Source of the DNA: Macrostomum hystrix
Taxonomy: Eukaryota; Platyhelminthes; Macrostomidae
Direction of reading: 5' to 3'
NCBI GenBank assembly: GCA_950097015.1
Contig: CATNEN010000038.1
Span: 3,493,501-3,557,500, forward strand
DNA length: 64,000 nt
Numbering within the stretch: the first letter of the stretch is position 1; every line of letters begins with the position of its first letter. Below are positions 1-10,022 of this stretch, in pieces. Below the pieces are notes generated by a model. That model was not told where the DNA came from, searched no databases, and saw only the letters and a list, made by a program, of their open reading frames with translations. The translations under genes were made by a program, and so were the position numbers.

Positions 1-81
1 TGTGTCAGAAGGGGCATAGGGCCGGATATGGGAGCTTCGAGGGCCATATCTGGCCCGCGGGCCGGAGTTTGCCGACCCCTG
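1..81. mobile_element. hAT-like transposon terminus (fragment)
   Basis: The stretch ends in GTTTGCCGACCCCTG at position 81, preceded by the palindromic GGCCCGCGGGCC. This combination is the terminal inverted repeat style of Charlie-like hAT elements that recur across animals. Only one end is in the window; the rest lies beyond the left edge. The next 8 bases (82-89) would be the target duplication if this is the true end. It sits in an intron of the NAA35 gene. The family call rests on recognition of the terminal sequence only. Confidence 0.5.
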
Positions 82-189
82 CTCCAAACAGAAATTTACC
101 ATAAACCATAGAATATAGGGGAAATTCCCGTTGGTAGTTCTACTGATAAATAACAAAAAATGAAATTGCTATTGGTAAGGCTTGCTCAC

Positions 190-1562
190 TTGGCCAAATA
201 CTCAACACCAGCTGGCCGTTCGAATACTCGGACGCATCTAGGAAAAGAGGGCGGCAGCTGGCGCAGATTCGCCAAAGGTTCAAAGCCCTGCACACCGTAG
301 GTGCTCAGGCGAGGATCCTCGCGCCCGATAGCCGGCTGCCCGGCCTCCAGACTCTCAGCGATGGCGGCGCAGGCGGTTGAGGCCACCTCAAGTTGGCGAC
401 GAACTTCAGCGAGAGCTTCGACGGCAGCGGCTGTAGTCGCGTTCGAGTCGACCGAGTCCGACAGCAAAGAAGACGCAGACGATGCTGCCGACACCACTGG
501 GGAAGTTTCGGCGGAGTCGGCAGTGCCGGAAGCCAGCAACAGGCGGTGGAACTGGCGCAGCAGGAGCAGCAGACTTCGCAACAGCCGCAAGCGATGCTGC
601 ACTAGCCGGTAGCTGTCGGGCCACTGGCCGGATTTCACACGGCGGCCAACATCATCATCGGCCTCTTTCAATGCCGACGTGACTCTCTCGTCGTCTGATG
701 CTTCAATAGTGGCCGTTTCAAAGCTATAAAACATCGAGTTAAAATCCTCTTCGTCTGTTGTATTGGCCAAAGTGATTAGATCTTTGGTCCGCTGTAGCAG
801 GCAGAGTAGGCCGTGACAGAAGGTGCGCAGCTGAAGGCATTTGATTCTGCGATTTTTGTGGGAAAAGCTGTCGATTAAATCAACGCAACGTTAGAACCTA
901 CGTAATCGTACATCTAGAAAATAGCAACAATACATTCGTTATCTACAAATTTACACTTGAGACATAGGCCCTCAGTCCAGATTTGAGACTTCAAGAAACT
1001 AGTTTATTCATCAGTAAGTGGATCTTCGTGAATCTATGAAGCCAATGTCACACCTGATTCAGAAGCTACTGGTTAGCTATCAGACTCAAGTATTCAGGAA
1101 GCCCCTTGTCAAAACCTAAAACAAGATTACAATTTTTACTCACTTATCAACGCAGTGCAGATACAAATTTATGAACACGGACTGCAGAGCTGATTCGCCA
1201 TCCAACCATGATGCCAGGCAGGCCAGACTCTCGTCCATAACGCCAAGCAGTTCGGCATCGGTAAGATTGTCCAGCTTCATCAGCTGACTACCAGCGCTTT
1301 TCTCTGGATGGAGAATTTCGCGATGCAGTCGCATGCCAGAGTCCATCTTAGGCTCCATCATCTCTATAGCTGTCATGGCATCATAGAGTGAGAAACTTTG
1401 ATGCTGCAAAAGTTCGCCTAGACGCAGGCACTTAGCAGCTGATTTGAATTGCTCAGTGATGTCTGCATAGTCAGATGGCAGCTTTGTACTCTGCTGACTG
1501 CAGTCCCCCAACTGCTGCTCAAACAGCTCCTGCTGTTCGCAGTCTTCAGAATTGCTGGTCAT
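190..1562 (-). CDS. NAA35: NAA35/MAK10-like NatC N-acetyltransferase auxiliary subunit (5' part)
   Basis: NAA35 is the auxiliary, ribosome-anchoring subunit of NatC, which acetylates N-terminal Met-hydrophobic residues as proteins emerge from the ribosome. Two coding exons are visible on the minus strand: 1562-1144 (ATG at 1562) and 846-190. The intron has GT at 1143 and AG at 847-848, phase 2. A further GT donor follows at 189, so the gene continues beyond the left edge. The visible 358 residues are about half of the usual length of roughly 700. Family hallmarks are GELLQHQSFSLYDAMTAIEM followed by MEPKMDSGM in exon 1, and EEDFNSM, RRVKS and GFEPLANLRQLPPSFPR in exon 2, all in the expected order. 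An acceptor-like CCTTTTAG lies 5 nt before the ATG. A Ser/Ala-rich insert near the middle of exon 2 is lineage-specific. Confidence 0.9.
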
Positions 1563-2172
1563 GATGCCTAAAAGGTTTCAGTTGAGAAACTGCTAGCTAA
1601 CATTTTTTTAATTCTAAAGACAAAACCAAGCTAGCAATTGGATACTAGATAGGATGATGCCTAATGCCTTCCATTGTTTAAGAAATGTTTTTTGGATAGC
1701 TTTATGTTGCTTGCAATACGATATCTCAGTATGCCAGATGAGCTCCTCATTACTAGAGCTCAAAATAGATAAACTTATATAACAGACTACATAAGCCAAT
1801 AGGCCTAGGACTTCTTTTTTATCTGATTGAATTAAAGCTATAATTCAGTTATTGTTACATAAAATGTGGGTAAATTATGATATTATATATTATGAATTAT
1901 TGCATATTTAGTTTTGCTTGTCAAGGTCTGCTAAGTACACAAGGACCCACTCAAAAAAGTATCAAATGTACCAAACTACAGCATGTCATATGGGTGGAAT
2001 TTGTTTAAAGCTGAAGCAGTTTTGGGTCAAAATGGTTTTGGCCATATTTGCTTATGGCCAATCTTTACCCCCATTGGGTGCCTACACACCTAAATTATAA
2101 AACATCACATTTTGCTCATGTTTTGCATAGTCAACTAAGAGTAGAGTTAATATTTGTGTATATTGCTATCAT
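1563..2172. other. AT-rich spacer upstream of NAA35
   Basis: No coding similarity is recognisable on either strand. The short open frames here lack splice context and have AT-rich random composition. The stretch should contain the NAA35 promoter, but no TATA box or other motif stands out. Confidence 0.5.
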
Positions 2173-2179
2173 TAAGATA

Positions 2180-3098
2180 AGGAAGTGCTTATTCCCACAG
2201 TGCCGATAATTTCAATTTTATCCACATGGATCCATGCCGATAATTCTCTGCCTATCCACATCGCAGCTTATTTTGCCGATAACTTTTAGAACTAAAAGCA
2301 CATATTTTACAGTAACTATGTAGCAATTTTCATGTACTATATACAACTGACCATAAATGTTTTCCAGAACCTGCAGTAGTGCCTCTTTTAATTACAAGCA
2401 ATACACACGTTAAATTTAGAATAATCATTAATTTTGAATAATATGTAACATTGCTAACAATCACATGAGAAATTGCAAAAGATTTAGTAAGTTTTTATTA
2501 CAATAATTAAAAAGGATAATAAATGTCAGTTAATGAATGTGTAGGTCAAAATGTAGAACACTGTTGTAACACACTGGCAACTTTGTCAATCCATTGGCTC
2601 GAGGGTTCAACAAAATGTTCAACCCTGAAAGGGCCTCGTTTCAGACCTAGGTCTAGGATATATAGGATTCATACAACTACAAGCTGCCATGTGAATAAAC
2701 TGAAAATTATTGGCACAGATTTATGTGGATAAAATTGAAATTAATGGCACGGCATATATAAAGAGTTGTAGACCTATTCATACAAGCTGCCATGTGAATA
2801 AACAGAAAATTATTGGCACAGATTTATGTGGATAAAATTGAAATTAATGGCACGGCATATATAAAGAGTTGTAGACCTATTCATACAAGCTGTCGTGTGG
2901 ATAAGCAGAAAAGTATATGCACGGATCCATGTGGATAAAACTGAAATTTACGGCACAGCATTTATATAGAGTTGTAGACCTATTCATACAAGCTGCCATG
3001 TGGATAGGGCCTAAGCAGAAAATTATTGGCACAGATCCATGTGGATAAAATTGAAATTATCAGCATGGGACCATTGGTTGTGGGAATAAGCTCTGCCT
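2180..3098. mobile_element. Non-autonomous inverted-repeat element with 7-bp target duplication
   Basis: Both ends match as inverted repeats. The left end starts AGGAAGTGCTTATTCCCAC (2180) and the right end, read on the other strand, starts AGGCAGAGCTTATTCCCAC (3098). The similarity continues inward for about 80 bp on each side, through TGCCGATAATTTCAATTTTA and TCCACATGGATCCATG. The element is flanked on both sides by TAAGATA (2173-2179 and 3099-3105), which looks like a 7-bp target site duplication. Inside, 2690-3060 holds about four tandem copies of a roughly 100-bp unit built from the same arm sequence. There is no transposase. The superfamily is not identified. Confidence 0.75.
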
Positions 3099-3105
3099 TA
3101 AGATA

Positions 3106-4698
3106 AATGCAATGTTAAGGAAAAATATACATATACACATTAGGCCTACACAAAAACATTCCATCATAATAATACGATAATAGCAGCAGCAAGGCCTAGT
3201 GACAGTTATATAAGCAAAGCAAAATAAGTAGGCCCTATTTTTAAGTATTTGCGGTAATGTTTAGTCAATAAATTAAATGAACAAGGCAGTATTGCTTTAA
3301 AAATGAGTCCTTGTAAAAGTCTGCTGTATAGTTTGTAAAAAAGTTTATGAGATCAACAAACTTAGAAGATATATTCATCAAATGATTATTTTTTATAAAA
3401 TAAATAGTTTAAATCAATATACAATTAAAAATTGGGATACTGAAAATGGATACAAAGATAGTTATTAACCTTTGGAGAAAAGAAGCGAACTCAAATGCAA
3501 TACTTCAAGACATTTTTACTTCTTTTTAAACAACATTAACGACTTAAGTGATTGGGCTTTGGGCTTTCCCTTTAAAAGATACAAAATGTACTTTAGTTAC
3601 ATAGAAACAGTTTAACTATAACTATCTGTTTGTTATTTTTCTTGAAATAGAAACTTTCAATTTTAAATTGCAATAGTGTTGCAATTTAACTCGACTTGTG
3701 GTTTAACGGACCGACAAGAAGGCCAACTAATTGAGATGTGACACTCGTAGCAATCTACGTTTTGTTAACTATTTATAAGTTTCTAAAAAATATTTTTAAC
3801 CTATATTTTAACGTCTAGTAGATATGTCTTGACACATGGACAATGTTAGGCCATTATCGTCTTAGCTATCGACTACAGTCGGCGGTCGACTCGAACAAAA
3901 TCTCCATAGCCAAGCCTATTTTGTATCGTCATATTATTGTAGTTACATTTTTGATAGTATGGCAAGTCTTCATATCAAATTTAGTTGGCTGTTTTACTGT
4001 TCCAAAGACGTAATAAAAAGAATTTGTCTTATTGAATCTGATTTGCTGAGCGAATTTAGCTCAACTTCACTTCACATCTGCTTCTGTAGGCCTATCTCCC
4101 AAAATATTCGACCAAAAATTGCTGCTTCTTCCAATAAAGTAACTAGAGAGTCTCAAACATTGGTATTGTAAAGATATTTCAGTATTTCATCAAAATGCAA
4201 TTTTATCATACAGTTCAATAATCCTGTATGATAAAATATCATACAGGATTTTTATCCTGTATGATATTGGACAGGATATCCAGCCAGGTCCTTCGATATT
4301 GAAATAAATGAATAAATTAAAGACCATAGAAAGGTCCACAAAAGCCACTAACCAAAATTGACATAATTATTGTACTGCACAAAAATATAATCAAGCTGAG
4401 ATCTTACTTAACATGTAGACAAAATGATTAGAATAGGTCCCTACCCTCCCTAGTATGATTTTCATTATTTTAGCTAGCCTATAGGCCTAACTATACTGTC
4501 TGGGTCTAGCATCTCTTAGTGTACAATTAATTGTATTTTTACTAAATATTTTTTTTAACTTGTTTGCCTAACTACCACAGTTTGTTATAGGTTAGCCTAG
4601 GTTAGGTCTTTCACCATATTTGTTTGCCTATTGTTTAGTTGTTGTCTTCCTATGATTTGCACAAATTTGTTTGCTCTTGATTAGCTAGGGGCCTACTT
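3106..4698. other. AT-rich intergenic DNA
   Basis: No gene is recognised. The one notable structure is a small palindromic cluster at about 4222-4264, where ATCCTGTATGATA and its reverse complement alternate three times and could form a hairpin. Confidence 0.4.
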
Positions 4699-5173
4699 GG
4701 CAATGTTCTACTTCCATTTGTTATATTATTTTTCTGTTTGAAACGACAGATAACAACAAAAAACTAGTTTAACAGTAACAAAAAGTCAGTAGTATGGTCA
4801 CACAGTTCTGAAAAGTCTTGGTCAGTCTTTCTTCTTTCAAACCGGGTAATAGTGCCTAATCCAGTAGAAGAGGGCACCGAAGCTATTCTTGGGGTACAGA
4901 TGGCGCCATAAGAATTCTTTGAGGTGGCTTTCGAATAGAGCAGCACTCGTGTCATGCATTTGACGTAGCTTGGCCTTCGCAAAATCTTCAGCTGCAGAAT
5001 TTCTGTGCTTTAGCTTCATGTTCCCCCATATTTGCCAGATTTTGCCATAGACATAGATCCAAGTGTCAAGTCACGGCAAAGCCACGTCAGCACAACTTTT
5101 TCAAACTCAGAATCCACGTGTGGCACAAATACAAATGAAAAAATAATATAATGAACGGAAGTAGAACATTGCC
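4699..5173 (-). mobile_element. DNA transposon remnant with terminal inverted repeats and transposase C-terminus
   Basis: The left end begins GGCAATGTTCTACTTCC at 4699. The right end, read in reverse from 5173, begins with the same 17 bases, and the match continues through TTATATTATTTTT. On the minus strand about 5050-4840 encodes an open stretch beginning IWQIWGNMKLKHRN and ending LKEFLWRHLYPKN plus IRHYYPV. This resembles the C-terminal end of Merlin/ISXO2-type DDE transposases (a WGNMK-like motif, then EFxWR, then YP near the end). The catalytic residues are missing, so this is an internally deleted copy. The flanks show no convincing target duplication. Confidence 0.55.
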
Positions 5174-6049
5174 TTTGTATATCTTTGTAGCACTTAATTG
5201 TAATTGGTTTTGGTGATGGTAGCCCTAGCTACATCTGTAGCTCTAGCTCTATTGGTTAACAAAAAATATTTCCATGTCCAAGAAAAAGTTGCCTCCTACT
5301 TTTTGTTAACAGTGAAGTTAGTGCCTTACTGTGGTTAATTCACTAACTGCCAATGCTCTGCCTCTTTTACTATAGCTTGCTGTTACAATTTTTACAATTT
5401 TATAGTCATAATCATATTGAAATGCATTTAGCCCTTTTAATTGGCTTGCAGGTACTACTAATAGGCACTTTTTTAAATCTCTTATATTACCACCCTACTA
5501 ATCACCCAATTTTACAATAGATTTTTATATCTGATCATTAAATATCTGATTAATGATCTATGATTAATGATCTATGATTTATCACAATTTCTTAGCTTGG
5601 TAGTCATTTTACTTGTATGCTATATTAAAATTTATGATGCAGAATGCCTACTCTGTTAATTTTAATGGCCATGTTGTATAAAGTATGCATGTCCAAAAGT
5701 TAAAACTTACAGCTTTAATTTGCACTGACTTTGATAGGATCTAAGATTAAACTTATCTAATCAAATCTTCGAAAGTTGTGTCTGCCAAGTTTTAGCTTTG
5801 TTCATAATAATTTAAAAAATATTTTTAATAAATGATTTTAAATAAAAAACTCTGACTAAATAAAAAAAATATAAATAAATAAATAAAAATAAAGATTATA
5901 AAAACACATAAATTAGTAACGCTTATGCAACATACCATGTCAAAATATTGTTGCATTTTTTAATGACATTTAATTGATGCTATCGAATCACTTTTCTAAT
6001 ATTTACATCGAGATCATCTTAACAAGTAAACAAAGCAATAAATTTACAG
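5174..6049. other. AT-rich spacer upstream of PEX19
   Basis: Strongly AT-rich with simple A/T runs around 5810-5900. No coding sequence is recognised. The PEX19 start codon follows directly after TTTACAG, an acceptor-like sequence at 6043-6049. Confidence 0.4.
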
Positions 6050-7623
6050 ATGTCAAAAGAAAGCACTTCACAGAAGCAACAGGAGAGCCGTCGCCTCACT
6101 CCTGAAGAAGTAGACGACTTTGACGAGCTGCTCACTGAAACTTTGAACGATTTTGAGAATCCTAATCTGCTTAATGCTGCGCTTTCTAGGGATCAACAGC
6201 AACAACAGAAGGAAAGTGCTCATGCTTTGCTCAAATTTGACTACAATTGGAAAGCTGAGCCTCCATAAAATAAGTTTACCTGCGTTTTTTACAGAAAGGT
6301 GGCTCATCAGGTCAGTCATCTCAGCAGGCCTCTTCTGCATCCGGCAGCGGCGCCGCCGCCATGCTGCGCGAGAATGCGTCAACGGCCGACCTGTTAAAGC
6401 CGCTGGCCGGCCTCAGTCTGGACGGCTTGCGTCACGGCGCCGGCGACAATAGTTTAACTGGCGGCGATGATTGCGAAGGCGGTGATGAGAATGTGGACTT
6501 TGAGCAGTTGATGAACCGACTCGAGTCGGACTTTGGCAGCCTGGACAAGGCGGTGCAGGAGCTGCTCGAGCCGTCGGAAGAGGATGACAATGATCCAGAG
6601 GTGAGTCTACCAGATTCCAACTCTAATCTACCAGATTTGAACTCCAATCAACGATATTTCAATTCCAATCAACGAGATTTCAATTCTAACCTACCAGATA
6701 CCAGTTCCAATCTACCAGATTCCAGTTCCAATCTACCAGATTCCTGTTCCAATCTACCAGATTCCAGTTCTAATCTACCAGATTCCAGTTCCAATCTACC
6801 AGATTCCAGTTCCAATCTACCAGATTCCAGTTCCAATCTACAGATCCCAGTTCCAATCTACAGATCCCAGTTCCAATCTACCAGATTCCAGTTCCAATCT
6901 ACCAGATTCCAATTCTGGTTTACAAGGCTCCAAGTCTAGTTTATCAGACTCCAATTCCAGTGTTCCGTTTCTGAACCAGGTTTTGTATAACTCTAACGCA
7001 TGTTACGCAATGCACAATGTTGTCCTACACGATGCGAACTGTCTCAGGTGCGCAATCTGAAAGAGCAGCTCCGCGGCCTGGCCTCCAAAGTTGACACCGC
7101 CAGTCCCGCCGAGCTTGGCGAAGCTCTAGCCAATACTCTGCGCAGCCTAGACGAATCTGTGGCCGCTCACAGTCGGCACGCTGACGCTGTCCATTTGCCT
7201 AAGCCGGGCTCGGCGCCTGCTGGCGGCGGCGCCCCCGAAGCAACCGGCAGCGGATTGGGCGGTTCCGGCGGCGCCAGCCAGGAGATGCTGATGCCGTTCA
7301 TGGAAAACCTGATGCACACCCTGCTGTCCAAGGATGTCATCTATCCGTCACTGAAGACCATTCGCGACGGCTACCCGGCCTGGCTGGAGGCCAACGCGGC
7401 CAGTTTGAATCCGGACGAGTTGGAGGCCAATCGGCAGCGTGCCTCGGTTGTTAGCCAAGTGTGCGAGCAGTACGAAGCGCTTGGCAACTCGAAGCCTAGC
7501 GATGCTCAATTCGATCGCATTCTGCGCTTAGTTCAACGAATGCAAGCCTTAGGGCCGCCGCCTGAGGAGCTGCTTGGCGATAGCGACTTGCAGAATGTCA
7601 TGCCGCAGTGTCCGCAAATGTGA
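6050..7623 (+). CDS. PEX19: Peroxin-19, chaperone/receptor for peroxisomal membrane proteins
   Basis: PEX19 binds newly made peroxisomal membrane proteins in the cytosol and docks on PEX3. Three exons give 347 residues: 6050-6215, 6299-6600 and 7048-7623. All introns are GT-AG; the acceptor of exon 2 is the AG at 6297-6298, which keeps frame. The N-terminal DDFDELLTETLNDFENP matches the PEX3-binding helix. The C-terminal domain carries LLSKDVIYPSLKTIRDGYP, CEQYEAL and LGPPPEELLGD in family order. The protein ends CPQM, a CaaX farnesylation box, as expected for PEX19. It is slightly longer than the usual roughly 300 residues because of Gly/Ser/Ala-rich linkers. Start chosen because it is the first ATG and is followed by the conserved N-terminal helix. 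Confidence 0.93.
6607..6930 (+). repeat. 21-bp minisatellite in PEX19 intron 2
   Basis: The unit is 21 bp, built around CCAGTTCCAATCTACCAGAT, and begins only a few bases after the GT donor at 6601. Because 21 is a multiple of three and the first units have no stop, the exon 2 frame stays open to 6939 as repeats of Leu-Pro-Asp-Ser-Ser-Ser-Asn. Confidence 0.9.
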
Positions 7624-7755
7624 TTGGTCAGTTAGCCCCCGTGAGCCTTTAGTTCTTAGCGTTCATTTGTTTTGATTCTTTTAGTTTACTTGCTGCTTGT
7701 TGATTTTGTGCAATTATTTTCTTTTCCTTTGATTTTTGTTATTTTATTCCCCAAA

Positions 7756-8395
7756 TTTCAGCACCTCCGCCCCACTGATTCTTCAGCACCTCCGCCTCCC
7801 TGATTCTTCAGGACCTCCGCCCCACTGATTCTTCAGGACCTCCGCCCCACTGATTCTTCAGGACCTCCGCCTCCCTGATTCTTCAGGACCTCCGCCCCAC
7901 TGATTCTTCAGCACCTCCGCCTCCCTGATTCTTCAGGACCTCCGCCCCACTGATTCTTCAGGACCTCTGCCTCCCTGATTCTTCAGCACCTCTGCCTCCA
8001 TGATTCTTCAGCACCTCTGCCTCCCTGATTCTTCAGCACCTCTGCCTCCATGATTCTTCAGGACCTCTGCCTCCCTGATTCTTCAGGACCTGCGCCCACT
8101 GATTCTTCAGGACCTCTGCCCCCGTATTCTTCAGGACCTCGGCCCCACTGATTCTTCAGGACCTCTGCCTCCCTGATTCTTCAGCACCTCTGACTCCATG
8201 ATTCTTCAGGACCTCTGCCTCCCTGATTCTTCAGCACCTCCGCCTCCCTGATTCTTCAGGACCTGCGCCCACTGATTCTTCAGGACCTCTGCCTCCCTGA
8301 TTCTTCAGCACCTCTGCCTCCCTGATTCTTCAGGACCTCTGCCTCCCTGATTCTTCAGGACCTCTGCCTCCCTGATTCTTCAGGACATCTGTCCC
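7756..8395 (+). repeat. About 25-bp minisatellite downstream of PEX19
   Basis: About 25 copies of a roughly 25-bp unit with the core CTGATTCTTCAG followed by a variable GACCTCCGCC block. It begins about 130 bp after the PEX19 stop and could be within the 3' UTR, because the first good AATAAA is near 8638. Confidence 0.9.
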
Positions 8396-8399
8396 TACC

Positions 8400-8935
8400 T
8401 AATTATATGAGCAAGTACAATGGAACAAAATGCTGCTTACTTTATCCATCTATCGGTGCTGTGTCCCATTGTTATCAATTGGAAAATTATTTTTTTCTTT
8501 TTGTTAACTTTTGAGCAAAATGTCGCTGTCGCTTGTATTACTAGGCAGAATTAAGTGACACCTTACGCTATACTAATAGATTTTAAGTTTTTTTGTTTCA
8601 CCTTGCCTACTTATATTAGTCAGTAACTTATCACTGTGAATAAATTCTATTTGCATTATTATTCTTCAATGACAAAATGGCAGAAGTGCAAATTCAAGAA
8701 CTCCAAATTTCTGTACTGATCATAGGTTTCACTGTTTGATATTTTCCTGCTGTCTTTAAGTGTTGAAATGCAGAAGTAAATTGAATTTATGTCATTGCTA
8801 CATTCGGCCTGTCTATGATTTTAGCCTGGGTCATTTTACTTGTAATTCTTTGGAGTTATTTTTCTGTGTTAAATTATCATCTCTTACGACTGACTTTTAT
8901 CACTTTTTTGATTTGACACTTTGAAAAGGACAGGG
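8400..8935. other. Spacer between two minisatellites
   Basis: AT-rich, with no coding sequence recognised. It contains GAATAAATTC near 8638, a possible PEX19 polyadenylation signal. Confidence 0.35.
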
Positions 8936-9975
8936 ATTAGCTTGGATAAAGGTTAATAAAGTGGTTGGCTTCGATTATGACTTGGATAGTAGTTAGCTTG
9001 GATAAAGACTAAGATAGTATTTAGCTTGGATAAAGAATAGGATAGTATTTAGCTTGGATAAAGACTAAGATAGTATTTAGCTTGGATAAAGATTAGGATA
9101 GTAGTTAGCTTGGAAAAAGACTAAGATAGTATTTAGCTTGGATAAAGACTAGGATAGTATTTAGCTTGGATAAAGACTAGGATAGTATTTAGCTTGGATA
9201 AAGACTAGGATAGTATTTAGCTTGGATAAAGACTAGGATAGTATTTAGCTTGGATAAAGACTAGGATAGTATTTAGCTTGGATAAAGACTTTGATAGTAA
9301 TTAGCTTGAATAAAGACTAGGATGGTATTTAGCTTGGATAAATACTGGGATAGTATTTAGCTTGGATAAAGACTAGGATAGTATTTAGTTTGGATAAAGA
9401 CTAGGATAGTATTTAGCTTGGATAAAGACTAGGATAGTATTTAGCTTGGATAAAGACTAGGATAGTATTTAGCTTGGATAAAGACTTTGATAGTAATTAG
9501 CTTGTATAAAGACTAGGATGGTATTTAGCTTGGATAAATACTGGGATAGTATTTAGCTTGGATAAAGACTAGGATACTATTTAGCTTGGATATAAAGACT
9601 AGGATAGTATTTAGCTTGGATATAAAGACTATGCTGGTATTTAGCTTGGATAAATACTGGGATAGTATTTAGCTTGGATAAAGACTAGGATACTATTTAG
9701 CTTGGATATAAAGACTAGGATAGTATTTAGCTTGGATATAAAGACTATGATGGTATTTAGCTTGTATAAAGACTATGATGGTATTTAGCTTGGATAAATA
9801 CTAGGATAGTATTTAGCTTGGATAAAGACTAGGATGGTATTTAGCTTGGATAACGACTTGGATAGTAATTAGCTTGTATAAAGACTATGATGGTATTTAG
9901 CTTGGATAAATACTGGGATAGTATTTAGCTTGGATAAAGACTAGGATAGTATTTAGCTTGGATAAAGACTAGGTG
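8936..9975 (+). repeat. 28-bp minisatellite upstream of KIF4
   Basis: About 36 copies of a 28-bp unit containing TATTTAGCTTGGATAAAGAC. It ends about 50 bp before the kinesin start codon, so it lies in the 5' flank or 5' UTR of that gene. Some units carry local insertions (TATAAAG). Confidence 0.9.
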
Positions 9976-10022
9976 AGTGGTTGGCTTGGATAATATCCTG
10001 TATTTCTCACTCTCCAGCGCGC

